Positions 35,435 to 47,004 of a stretch of 64,000 bases of DNA are shown here, piece by piece. Every line of letters begins with the position of its first letter. The first letter of the stretch is position 1. Source of the stretch: Cryptomeria japonica (lineage: Eukaryota > Streptophyta > Pinopsida > Cupressales > Cupressaceae); contig NC_081410.1 in NCBI RefSeq assembly GCF_030272615.1, positions 290,161,957 to 290,225,956 on the forward strand, in the 5' to 3' direction. Below the pieces are notes generated by a model that saw only the letters and a list, made by a program, of their open reading frames with translations, made no database searches and had not been told where the DNA came from. The translations under genes and the position numbers were made by a program.

Positions 35435-38400
35435 ATTGTAATCTACCTTATTTGATAATGAGTGATTTTTATGTGTTAATGAATGTAATTATGTGCTAAT
35501 TAATGGTTATGAATGATATGTGTTAATTAATATTGATGAATGTTGCATGTTAATTAATGTTAATCAATGTTATGTGTTAATGAACATTATGTGATATTAA
35601 TGAATGAACGTTATATTTTATTAATGGTAGAAAGAATGATTGAAATTTATAAGATGTTAACAGGGAATTTAGAGTGATGTTAGGGGGGGAGGGGCCAAAT
35701 GAGCTTCCACCTTCACGTGGTTGGCCCTGTTAAGTAGAGAATATTAAACTATTCTTGAAACCAAGTGAAGCTCAACAAGATAACACACTTTTCAATATTT
35801 CATTACGTTGCACAGTTAATCTTATTGAATAATGTATATTGAATCTAAATTGCAGGGCCCAACAGAACCAACATGAACAACAACACCATAAGTTGTTGGG
35901 TACAATGAACTCCCATATTGTCTTGTATGTACACTAACAGTATGAGTTGCTTCTAGTGTTGATATCCATGGCACGACTGCAAAAGTTATGAATATGCCTC
36001 ATCCTTGTAAGTTTTTTTATTACTTGTCATTTTCTTTAGCATTTTGTTACTTCATGAATGAGATGTTTTCAGATTTCTATTCCATGAATACCTCTCTATT
36101 GTATTCTTCATGACCAATGTGTCTTCAGCATGTCCACTCCATGAGATCCTTTCTCATATATGCTTGTACCTTATGTGTATTTATGTATTACTTCATGGTT
36201 TACATGTATGATTCATGCCTTGCATGTATTAATATGTATGGTTTGTGCTTTACATAGCTCCTTCATGCCTTATGAGCATTACTTCATGCCTTGCAGTCTT
36301 CTCAAAATATTGTAAAATCATTCAACAAGAAAAAGAGTATAAGAGGCTACATACCAAAATAAATTAGATCTCCCTCTTTATTTCTTCACTTTCTTCCCTA
36401 TTTTCTTCCTCCCTTCTTTATCACTTCCCTTTTTCTTTATTTTTCCTTGATATAACTAACCTTTTCTCCTTAATGTTCTTCATGAATCCAAAGACTCCTT
36501 TACACTCCCCACTTTACATCCATGACAAGTACCTCCATAACTTCACTTAGTGTGAAGTAATTATTCTCCTCTACCATGACCTTCATATATCTTTCATATA
36601 TCCTTTCATATATTACCATCCATATATATATTGACCTCATTCTAAGACTTTGAATCTACCTCTTCTACCTCATTATGTGACAAAAAAATGTGAGGATTTA
36701 AGAGAAGCTTCGAATCATAATAGCCCTTAGCATTGGTTCAGAAAGAGTCTCATATTATGCTTCCTAGATTGGATGGCTTTGATCCTCATCACACTATTCA
36801 ACTTTGTCCTCCTCACTAGATTGTTTGCACTCGTGATGACAAAATTGTGAAGATTATATTTCAACAATTTTTTAATTTTTTTTCTCACTCTTGATCCAAC
36901 TCTTTATATGTCCTAAAATTGTATGAGCCTAATAGATTCTACTCTTGTTGATAGTTTGGTGGCTCTAAACAATGGCTCCTTCGAAGAAGCATGATCCTTG
37001 TAATTTTGGCCTTCCTTGTAATTTTGGTCTTCCATGATGTGAAAAAGAGGTTATGCTATGAATAATGGTCTAGATTAGTTATTTCTTATTATGTTGAGTA
37101 TGAGTAAATATGGGCTTCCTTGGCTATGGTCACTATTTTGTTCTAACTATTGTCATTTAATGTGATTTGAGCATGGACGTCAAGTAATCATGAGGGTGGA
37201 AACAATCTTCAAGTGTTAGGGGGTACACGGCCTTCACCAAGGGATGAAAGTATCAGGAAAGTACAAGTGATTCATGTGTAGATCAATGTATCATTCACCT
37301 ATTAATTCCTAGCAACATTCTCAAATAAACAAGAAAAGAGGTATGTTGAGTGCATATATACATTTTATGTTGCCATGATATAAGTAAGATATCAAACATG
37401 TAACTTAGATTGATTTGTAATTTCATTCATAAATATTTGATCTTCCTTGTGGATTTTTGAATGCATAATATCTCGTTGATTTCAATATCTTTATTGCAAG
37501 TACTCTTTTCAACATGAAACTCCACTCATTGAGGTCTCTTACTAAATGCAAGTCAATTATCCTATCAATGATGATACGTTGTGCATGCATTTTATGAGGA
37601 AATCTTATTAATAGCTATGGTTGGGTTGTTAATTGTTTTGTGAAAATATATACAAGTAGATTGGGACATTAGAGTTATAAACCCTAAATTGTGTTTGAGA
37701 TCATTGTCCTAATTGTAACAGTCAACCACCATTGGCCCAAGGCCACACCAACACCGATGTGACACCAAGGTTTGTGCATACTGGTGTAAGGGCTACTCTT
37801 AGGACATTTAATTACCATTACATATACACACCTAGTGGGGTTTCCAAACACAACTTGTTTGAGTAGGTAGTATCATTGGTAAAATTGTGATTGTCACCAT
37901 TGGTACCCTTAGGACAATCATTAATATTTGGTCTATGGCACTTTTTTATGGCTTCTACATGCTTGTATGGGGTGTGCAGAGGTCCCACACATCTCTTTCA
38001 ACATTCCATCCAAGGCACTTCACTCTCACCTATCTTTTATTCCACTTTCTCTATGTTGTTATCCCAGAGGTCTGATACATGTTGTTAACATTGCTTTGAT
38101 AACTCCTAATTCATATCTAAGATCATCCTAAGGTAACATGTTCATAGTCAATCAATAAGCTTTGTCTATGTGATTTCAAGTAAGATATTGATCTATATAG
38201 TTAATTTTGTGATTGATTTGAGGGATACATCCATTGTCAAACCTTAAGAAAATTTTGTTCCATATCCTATATTTATTTTGTTTTAATTCTCAGTGAGTAA
38301 TTTTCAATAGTAATAAAGTGGTATATATCCTTATATTTCAATGAAAAAAGATCAGTTATTTGAATAAATACATATAAACATAAAACAAATTTTTCAAATC

Positions 38401-39489
38401 GATTTGATATATTATGTATAACAAATTGCTATGGTTGCAAATTGCTTTGATATATTATGTATAATAGATTGCTATAACTGAATTTTTGTGCTATACTCTT
38501 GGATCCAATACTCATGATTTTGGATTTTAGATAGCATGCCTACTATATTACTTTGGACTATAGTTGTAGATTTATTGTGGTTAATGCTAAAAGAATTCAA
38601 ACAATTGTACATAGTTTATGGGTAACTTCACTTAAGAAACTCATGTCTCATCTCAATTATGTTCAATTACATTGTCAATTTGAAGATTTGGTCAAGTTTG
38701 AGGTAGGAACTCAAATTCCTCCTTTGTTTTTCAATTGAATTGATTTTAGTTTGTTGCAAATGAATTGTTGAGTGAATTAAAGTATTCTTCCAATTTAAAT
38801 CTCTCCATTTGGATGATTATATGATTTGTATGAACCAAATTTAGAAATTATGAATATATATGAGGTTATGATGTTCAATTCTATTTGGGATGTTGAAATG
38901 ACAAATCGAGGGAGTATTGTATTGTTGAGTTGATTAAAATCAAAAGGTTATTCTTTAATTTTCATTTTATGCACTTTGAAATTTCAAGATTTTTGAGGTC
39001 CATCAGTTAAGGGTGTTTGTCTTGGTCCCATAGACTATTTAGTCTCATGGATGTCATTAAAATCCTTCATTCATTCATTCATCAATGGTAATTGGCCTCA
39101 TGACTGGTTTTTGGTCCAAGCTTGGGAATTATTGAAAAGTAGTATTTGATGATTTTGAGATGATATTCTATTATGGAATCATGATAATATATATGTGAAT
39201 TTTGATAAGGGATCAATTGGGATCCATTGTCTTGGTGTTGTTCCCAATTGAGCATGTCTTGCTTATGTATGAAAATGGCATTTTTCAATTGAGACAATTT
39301 GATGTATTTAAGACATCTTGCATTTAGATATGGCATGCGCTTAGTCCTAGAGTGAGTCTAGGGAGTGGCTCCCACTCGTGTCCCTCATCTGAAAGTGGTA
39401 TGCTTGGAATTCATTTTTGGGGGGTTTTGTAATCAAGTGATAACATAATAATAGAATTGGGTTAAAACAAATAACAAGATAATTGGTTC
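35435..39489. other. CACTA-1 interior without genes
   Basis: AT-rich. Degenerate runs of TTAATGAATG/TGTTAATTAATG occupy about 35,455-35,640. Repeated CATGCCTTGCATGTATTA-like blocks lie at 36,180-36,300. A short duplication with GATATATTATGTATAA lies at about 38,405 and 38,449. Overlapping short frames at 37,887-38,131 have no recognisable motif. Confidence 0.45.
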
Positions 39490-40256
39490 CTTGAGCACGC
39501 CTTGAGCGCTATCACAACACCAAGGGTGTTTTGGGAAGGCATGCTTGCACATGGAGTGTTGGGACTTTTGAGAAGAGGAATTCCCACTCACACAAGGATT
39601 ATGTGATTGTTGTTATCATTCACGTGTGAGAATTCTTGGTTCCATATGGTCTATCCCCAAGAGCCTTTTACGATGAAAGGCATTCCCACACATGGAGCAT
39701 TAGGACTTGTGCAAAGAGACATACCTGCTCATGTAGCATAAGGATTGCGTGATCATCATTCTCCTTCATATGAGAGAACTCTTGGTTCCATATTGTGTGT
39801 CCCTATGAGCACATACAATGAAAGGAAAGCCCACACATGGAGCATTGGGACTTGTGTGAAGAGACATTCCCACTCATGTAGCACAAGGATTGTGTGATCG
39901 TTGTTCTTGTCTGTATGAGAGAATGCTTGGTTCCATATGGTACATCCCCATGAGCACATACAATGAAAGGAATTCTTGCACATGGAGCATTGGGACTTGT
40001 CGGAAGAGACATGCCTTCTCATGTAGCACAAGGATTGCACAATCATCCTTCTCGTCCATATGAGAGAATTCTTGGTTCCATATGGTGCATCCCCATGAGC
40101 ACATATGATGAAAGGAATGCCCACACATGGAGCATTGGGACTTGTCAAAAGAGACATACCTACTCATGTAGCACAAGGATTGCATGATCATCCTTCTTGT
40201 CCATATGAGAGAATGCTTGGTTCCATATGGTGCGTCCCCATGAGCACATACGATGA
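39490..40256 (+). repeat. Minisatellite, ~145 bp unit, about 4-5 copies
   Basis: CTTGGTTCCATATGG starts successive units at about 39,634, 39,781, 39,926, 40,071 and 40,216, giving periods of 147, 145, 145 and 145. Each unit holds a GAGCACATA(C/T)(A/G)ATGA block, an ACATGGAGCATTGGGACTTG block, a CATGTAGCACAAGGATTG block and a CATATGAGAGAAT end. A degraded unit precedes 39,634. Overlapping minus-strand frames come from the repeat and are not taken as genes. Confidence 0.9.
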
Positions 40257-41734
40257 CACTTCCTTCACTACACTCTAGAATCTAATGACTTTTGTTTTTT
40301 AAAGTAGTGACCCTATATGGATTCATGACTTGGTATCATTCTTGTCTATTGATGTTGCACTATATTGTTCCATTACTTGTGTCATGTATGTATCGTGTAT
40401 GGCATGTGTGAGCCTATCATCCCCCTTGTATACTTTGATTGACTATTTCAAGCTATCTCCACAAGCATGATGGGGTGGACCTAAGGGTTCCACATGGTTG
40501 GGTGGCATTGCAAACCACCATTGGGGACCAATGGACTTAATTCATGATCACCTCAGAGAGCACTTCCACCTCCCTCAACACATGTTATTTCTCTTTCATC
40601 TATTCTTGCAAGTTATAATTCAAATGCATATTGAAATAAGCATTGTAATCATTGATGATATGTATATTAAACAATCCAAGTGGAGATTGATGTAATTGAA
40701 CATAATTGATATGGTTTATGCTAACTTCACTTAAGTATATTATGGGCCCATAACCCATAGGTCCCAAGATCAATTTCATAACTAGAAAATAAGATATGTA
40801 AATGAGTTGAAAAATTTTAGGAGTAAACATGTGGGCATGTTGAACTATACAGGGGGAGAGATAACCTTTAAAATTTTATTTTTTTATACCAAAATTTAAA
40901 TTCAAATACCCTAGTTACTTAAACAAAAGAAAGGTTGGAACTATTTTATATCAAGTGTTTTGTGGGTGGTCATAATGCATTTATGTTTTCTTTTAAGATG
41001 CTAGTAACATTATTTTTAGTACTATCTTTACCTTTTGTACTTTGCTATTGGACTTGATCAACCCAATAACCTTGTACATGTGATTTATTTTATTAAAGAG
41101 GATATTCATGTAGTCCAGAATGCATGATTATCATCTTTGAATATATGTTGAATATATAATAATGAGTGACTTCTTAGTATGAGATATATACATGTCATTC
41201 AATAGGTATATGTCATGTATTGACATAGGATGACACTTTATATGAGATTATCAATTTGGGATGTACTTATAAGAAATATGTGTATATATAGTAGATAAAT
41301 TCATTTCATGTGTATATAGAGTAGATAAGTTATGGTAGCTCCCAAGAACAACTAACTTAGATAAGGTAGATAAAATCATTTCATCTCCCTGATTGGCTTT
41401 AAAGGCTCTTGCATTTGGGTTAGCTAATTCCCTATCAACACCCTTTTTAATAGGTTTACCAATACTCAGTGGTTCATACAGTCCTCTTAGAAGTTAGACC
41501 ATCTCAATTATGGTGTGCTTGATCATATTAGCTTGAAACCAGTGTGCCTCATATTAGCTTGAAACCTATGCCCCCTATTGGTAGTTGATGGGGATAGAAT
41601 ATCATTCGTTGTACATATCAATGAGGTGTGCTTTACATCTAGATAATAATTTTTTTTTTTAAATAAATTTCTGTTAGAATTACGATGACAACTAAACTTT
41701 CCAGTGATGATGGAATTGTCAAACCAACAACATT

Positions 41735-41955
41735 ATCATTGGTGCAAAGTTTCAAGATTTCATTGAAATTCAGACCCCAACTAAACAAACATCTGACGAG
41801 GATGTTGTATGTCCGATGATACTTCCTTGTCAGACAATTGTCGATACATATTACTGAACCAATGACAAAACCATTAGACCAACAACATTCTCATTGGTGC
41901 AAAGTTTTAGACTTTCATCAAAATTCTAACACAATCTAAACAAACATTCGATGAC
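41735..41955 (+). repeat. Right subterminal direct repeats of CACTA-1
   Basis: Two ~66 bp copies start at about 41,735 and 41,888, each with CATTGGTGCAAAGTTT and CTAAACAAACAT blocks and each followed by a (C/T)GA(C/T)GA-type motif. Between and after them TCCGATGA, TCCAATGA and TTCCGACGA recur up to the terminus, mirroring TTTCCGACGG and TTCGTCG near the left end. Confidence 0.7.
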
Positions 41956-42095
41956 TTTTTTGACTAGAAGAGAGGTCATGCCCGTTGTCGGTAGAGTCCA
42001 TGGTGTCATCATAATGCCAATGTTCAAAGGCATCATCAAAGAGTCCAATGACAAGCTTTTGATGATAACTTTTGTTAGCAGTCCGATGAAAAGTA

Positions 42096-42145
42096 ATCGA
42101 ATTCCGACGATCGGCCATCAGAAATTAGCCCCAAATGTACTAGTG
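42096..42145 (-). repeat. CACTA-1 right terminal repeat
   Basis: Read inwards on the minus strand it begins CACTAGTACATTTGG, one change from the left end, and continues with a GCTAATTTCTGATGG block. It is followed on the plus strand by the duplicated GCA at 42,146-42,148. Confidence 0.88.
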
Positions 42146-43381
42146 GCATCTTTGGCCAAAATTAAAATCTCCTAACTAGGTCTAAAGTCTTATTTAGCTC
42201 GAAGTGACCTCCTAAACCACCACTACATTTCTCCTTTACGACATTATCCCTCATTTAACACCCAGGGATACATGACTGACACCCCTTGAACAAAAGTCCA
42301 TCCTGCAAGGTGTAGTCAGAAAAATCTCCATGAAAAGCATTTTCAAAGTCACAACATACCTTATAGATTTCCTTGAAATCTTGGTCCTCTTCATACAATC
42401 CTTTGAGTTCTTCAACACCCATATTCTACAACTACACTTCTTGCACTATCAACACCCTCCTACTTAGAAAATATACAACCTTATTGGCTACCCCTTTCTT
42501 GTGCTTGATGATGAAGGTGTATGCTTGAATACTTTCAACTCATTTCATATACCTATGACTGAGTTTCTCCTATCCATTCAAAAAACTAAGAGCATGATTG
42601 TCAGTATACACAATAAAATCCTTAGGAAGAAAGTAATACCTCCACTTTTTTAGAACTTGTACCATAGCATACAACTCTAAATCATATGAGGAATACTTCC
42701 TCTTTGCTTAATTTAGTTTCTCATTGAAAAAGGCCACTGGTCTCCCCTCTTGCTCAATACTGGTCCTATATCAAATCCACTTGCATCACATTCAATAGTG
42801 AAGACCTTACTGAAATTAGGCAATACTAGGACTGGGTACTTGGCAACCTTCTATTTTAAACACTCAAAACTCTTAACTGCTTTTTTGGTCCACACAAACT
42901 TCACCTTACCACCACCGTTGATGGTTTCTAACATAGGTGCACAAATATCACTCTATTTTCTAATGAATTTCCTATTAAATGTTTCCAAACCATAAAAAAT
43001 TCTTACCTCACCGACTGTCTTAGGTGTAGGCCAATTCAAAATAGCCTCTACCTTGGAACAATCCAACTTCAAGTCACCCTTAGAGATGAAAAATCCTAAG
43101 TACACCAACAACTACTTCATAAAGTCACACTTTTCTAAATTTATCATCAATGTTTTCTCCTGCATCCACTTTAGGACTACCTCCAAGTGTTTCAAGTAAT
43201 CCTTCTTGCTCTTACTAAACACCAATATGTCATCGACGAAGACTACTACAAATTTCTCTATAAACTCCTACAACACTTCATTCATTAGTCTCATAAAGGT
43301 GCTAAGGGCATTTGAAAGACCAAAAGGAATCACAAGCCACTCGTACAACCCTTCATTTGTTTTAAATACAGTCTTTCATTT
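42146..43381 (-). pseudogene. pol: Chromo-A RT, RNase H and integrase zinc finger
   Basis: From 43,381 leftwards: [20 protein letters not shown] (RT motif B), the active site VVVFVDDILVFSKS (about 43,235), LVYLGFFISKGDLKLD and ILNWPTPKTVGEVR. Then come RNase H ([46 protein letters not shown]), ANKVVYFLSRR, and the first half of the integrase finger (KEKCSGGLGGHFELNKT), which stops at the CACTA-1 border. Scattered stops and one or two frame changes are present. RT upstream of motif B is missing because Copia-A and an older deletion interrupt it. Confidence 0.85.
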
Positions 43382-44912
43382 TGATAACTCTATGATGAAC
43401 CACAAGTACCAAACTGGTACTGAGAGGGGGGGGTGAATCAATACAGACACAAATATAGTCCAAAACTAGTTTGATAGAAAATAATCCAAACGACTGGCAA
43501 ACAGGAATACCTTTTCAACACAGACTGCAACCGGTAAAGCCAAGAATGCCTAAAACAAGCATTGACCGGTTAAACACTTAGCTTTTCATTTAACTCAAAA
43601 CAACACTACCATTTCACCCTCATGCATGAATAGGTTAACTATCCTCTGATCATCACAACAATAAGTTCAGTATGCTTTATAGACAAGCATAAAACATAGA
43701 ACCATCATGTGCTCAACAAGTAATAACAAAGCATCACAAGACAGAAGCATCACACATGACACACATATTTTTCACTTGGAAACCCAACTGGGAAAAACCA
43801 TGGTGGGGATGAATACCCACAAGTTGCTTTTGAACTCTTTTGAAGTCTTCTCTGTTAGGAGCCTTGTCCGGTTAAAGACATTACAATAGGTTTTGCTAGG
43901 AACCGATCCTATTAGGGATCACCCGGTTAAGGGATAGCAACAATACCCGGTTAAGGGTTAAACCTGGTAGGGTCACCTTGTTAGAGGATTTGAAGAACTC
44001 AATAGCTAAAGGATCTCCAGAGCTCTATAGCTTCTCAGAACTCATTAACCTCAAGTTACCCGATTAAGGGATTTGAATCAAGCTTGTTAAGACCACCCTA
44101 GTAGGGGATTTTGCAACAAGCTAGTTAAGGCTACCCTATTAGGGGATTTTACAACTGTTGAAGTGGTTAGAGATCAACAGGAATTACAATCATCTGGTAG
44201 CAGCACTCAATGTTAATGCAGATCCATTTTGGCTCCTCTTCACCTTCTGCACATTCACTTTGTAGGTATCTCTTCTCTCCTTTGGTCTGGCAAGAATCAC
44301 GTATCACTCCCCTAGGATACACACACACAACTTTTGCCAACAACCCTAGAAAGAAACACAACATCAACCTTATAGGAAACAGACAGGTCGATAGAAAAAA
44401 CCCTAAACCCTAAACCTGAAAGGTTAAGCAATTCAAGTGGTTCAATCCTGACCGTTGAATCATACTGCATTAAATGCAAAATTCTTGAATTGATCTCAAG
44501 ACATTCTCCATCATCCATTATCCACTGATTTCATGGTGGCTGATAACCCATCACGCGTTATCATCGTTTGATAGACTTCGAACAATCCTAAGGTAGATAG
44601 GAATAGTCTTCTTCATGCAAGATCCTTCATGCGCATAGAGCTTACGTGGCAACACGATCTATCCTCCATTATACTACTAACTCATCACACAAAGATCACC
44701 AATTGAGTCGCACAGACTTGAGGTACTCTTACCAAAAATCCTGAAGTGGAAGCTACCTACCAACCGGTAGTCATACAAACCGGTTCATACATATGCCAGT
44801 TCCTCTCTCTTTTCACCTATCACATATGCCGGTTCTGTTCATAACACATATTGACATCAATGACAACATACAATGTCATTATGTCTTCATGCCGGTTCTC
44901 ATAATGCCAACA
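43382..44912 (-). repeat. Copia-A 3' LTR
   Basis: 1,531 bp, plus strand TGATAACTCTATGATG to TCATAATGCCAACA. It is very similar to 50,705-52,313 but lacks ~75 bases present there at about 52,101-52,175. It contains repeated ACCGGTT motifs, a G8 tract (43,425), the GGGAAAAACCATGGTGG block, and a CCCTAAACCCTAAACC telomere-like motif (about 44,400). Confidence 0.92.
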
Positions 44913-45771
44913 ATCTCCCTCTTTGGCATTGATGGCAATATACAAAGATATCTTCTCTGCTTCACATCTTCTCCCCCTTTGACAACAATGTCAAAGTGGA
45001 GGTACAAGCATCTCTATGTCATTATGCTACTCCCCCTAAGGAGTAACATCTGTCAACACATCAATCAACCACAAATTTGTCTTTCCAGTACCTGACTGAT
45101 GTGGAACAATTACTTTTAGTTCACCTCTTGAAGGGGTAATACCCCTAATTCACCTTTCAAATGCACAAATGTTGTCTTTCGGAGAGGCTTGGTGAATATG
45201 TCTGCTAACTGCTCCTTACTGGACACATGCTCTAGTGCAATCTCTTTATTCTGAACCGTTTCCCTCAAGAAATGATACTTAAGCTCAAAATGCTTGGTTG
45301 TAAAACCGGATTATTTGATATATTGATAGCACTTATGTTATCACAGAATATACTTACCGGTTTAGATACAGGGATCTTGAAGCCTTCCATTACATGCTTC
45401 ATCCAGATTTTCTAAGTGCAGTTCATGAAAGCTCCAACATACTCCACTTTCGCTATAGACTGAGAGATACAACTCTACTTTTTACTCATCCATGAGACTA
45501 GTCTACCATTGAGAAAGAATGCACCACTGGTTGTGCTTCTCTGGTCATCCACATTACCTACCCAATTAGCATCTATGAACACTTTCAGGTTGAAATCATT
45601 GTTGTATGGGTACCACAATCCATAGTCAACTGTTCCCTTCAGATACCTAAGAATCCACTTGACTACAATCAAGTGAGATTCTTTTGGACTCTTTTGGAAC
45701 CTTGCAGTAATGCCAATTTCATGTGCAATATCTGGTCTGCTATGCACTACATAATGCAACTTACCAATCAT
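44913..45771 (-). pseudogene. Copia-A RNase H
   Basis: The open part 45,771-45,475 reads IGKLHYVVHSRPDIAHEIG, a KWILRYLKGTVDYGLWY block, VFIDANWVGNVDDQRSTTSG (catalytic Asp; relatives have D.DWAG) and SWMSKK. A stop follows, then SIAKVEYVGAFMNC and SIFCDNISAI can be read to about 45,330. It degrades the RNA strand during cDNA synthesis in a live element. The C-terminal part is broken by stops. Confidence 0.85.
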
Positions 45772-47004
45772 TGATCACTATTCCTTCTCATCAACTAGTG
45801 TGGAATCATCCTCTTTTGTCAATTTGCAACCGGTCACCATCGGTGTACCAACCGGTTTGCTATCTTCCATTCCAAAAGTCTTCAACACCTCTTTGGCATA
45901 TTTGGACTGAGTGATGAAGATTCCATCTTTCATCTGCTAGATCTGCAGTCCAATGAAGAACTTAATATCCCCTATGAGTGACATCTCAAACTCTTTCTTC
46001 ATCTCATCAGCAAACTCATGACTCATCTTGTCATCTCCACCAAAGATGATGTCATCAAAAAAAACTTCACAGATCAGGATCTGATCTCCTTCAGACTTCA
46101 AGTAGATATTGCTATCTTCACTTGTTCTCTCAAATCCAATCTTCATAAGATGGGAATGTAGGCGCTCATACCATGCCCTAGGTGCTTGCTTTAGACCATA
46201 TAAATCTTTATGCAGCCTACACACCATATCACTATCTTCAAATAGGGAAAACCCATCTGGTTGCTCTATATATACCTCCTCTTCAAGTACAACATTTAGG
46301 AATATAGATTTTACATCCATTTGATATACTTTGAACCTCTTAAAAGCTGCATATGCAAGAAGCATACGAACTCCTTCCAATCTGGCTATAGGAGCAAAGG
46401 TTTCTCCATAGTCTTCTTCTTCTTCTTGAGCATATCCTTTGCATACCAATCTGGCTTTATTCCTAATCACTGTACCATCCTCATTCAACTTATTTCTGAA
46501 CACCCATTTGGTGCCAATGACATTTTTATGCTCTAGTCTGGGTACCAAGGACCATGTACCATTTTTCTCTATCTGGTCAAGTTCCTCTTCCATTGCCTTG
46601 ATCCAGTCTTCATCTTGATGAGCCTCTTTGAATGATTTAGGCTCAAATTCTGAGATCATACATGAGTTTTCTTTGATCTTTCTTCTTGTAAGGATTCTTG
46701 CATCCTTATCACCTATGATTTGCTTAGGATCATGATTTAACTTGACATACTGAGGAATGGTCTTAACTGGTTCTTCTTGCTTTTCTTCTTCATCCTCATC
46801 TTCATTAGTATCAGCATTCACTAGTTTAGGGACACTGTTACTGGTACTTGGTTGGCTAACAACCGGTTCATTTATAGCTTGCTCACTACCAGTTTCCTTA
46901 GTCTTCTCAGAGGATTCATCAACTCTTACATTGATGCTTTCCATAATTCTCTGAGTCCTATTGTTGTAGCACTTGAAAGCTTTACTCTTGGTGGAATATC
47001 CTAG
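45772..47004 (-). CDS. rt: Copia-A reverse transcriptase
   Basis: The longest clean frame here (358 codons, 47,013-45,937). An acidic, Pro/Ser-rich linker is followed by [97 protein letters not shown] and the active site [10 protein letters not shown]. Residues F and F replace the usual Y and V, but both Asp remain. The motif A Asp (MDVKS) is intact. A stop follows LQI, after which the [14 protein letters not shown] part continues to 45,772. The right end is interrupted by the solo LTR, and the frame resumes at 48,455. Confidence 0.9.

Larger units (their letters stand above)
18236..42145 (+). mobile_element. CACTA-1: complete 23.9 kb CACTA transposon
   Basis: The left end reads CACTAATACATTTGG; the right end, read inwards, reads CACTAGTACATTTGG. 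Both are flanked by the 3-bp duplication GCA (18,233-18,235 and 42,146-42,148). CACTA termini with a 3-bp TSD are the hallmark of the En/Spm superfamily. The element lies exactly in the integrase zinc finger of Chromo-A. Inside, on the plus strand, are a TNP2-type transposase (26,220-30,623), a SET-domain frame (31,662-32,608) and a second CACTA ORF (33,500-35,434). It also contains a solo LTR and a minisatellite. The transposase is broken, so this copy could move only with help. Confidence 0.93.

Noticed and set aside
37887-38131. Three overlapping plus-strand ORFs in CACTA-1
   Set aside because: Same stretch open in all three frames with hydrophobic, low-information peptides; no splice context or motif.
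39756-40191. Three overlapping minus-strand ORFs with repeated Cys/His motifs (SQCSMCGHSFHHMCSWG)
   Set aside because: They look like zinc fingers, but the periodicity is that of the 145-bp DNA repeat, they overlap in several frames, and no start or splice context supports a gene.
39490-40256. Regular repeats as a possible CRISPR array
   Set aside because: Units are 145 bp with no short-repeat/unique-spacer alternation, and the DNA is from a plant nucleus.
44395-44420. Interstitial telomere repeat
   Set aside because: Only about two CCCTAAA units and present in both LTRs, so it is an LTR motif and not a telomere relic. Kept as a telo-box finding.
44167-44518. ORFs inside the Copia-A LTRs (also 51,492-51,843)
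   Set aside because: They recur in both LTRs only because the LTRs are duplicates. There is no domain, and they overlap each other.
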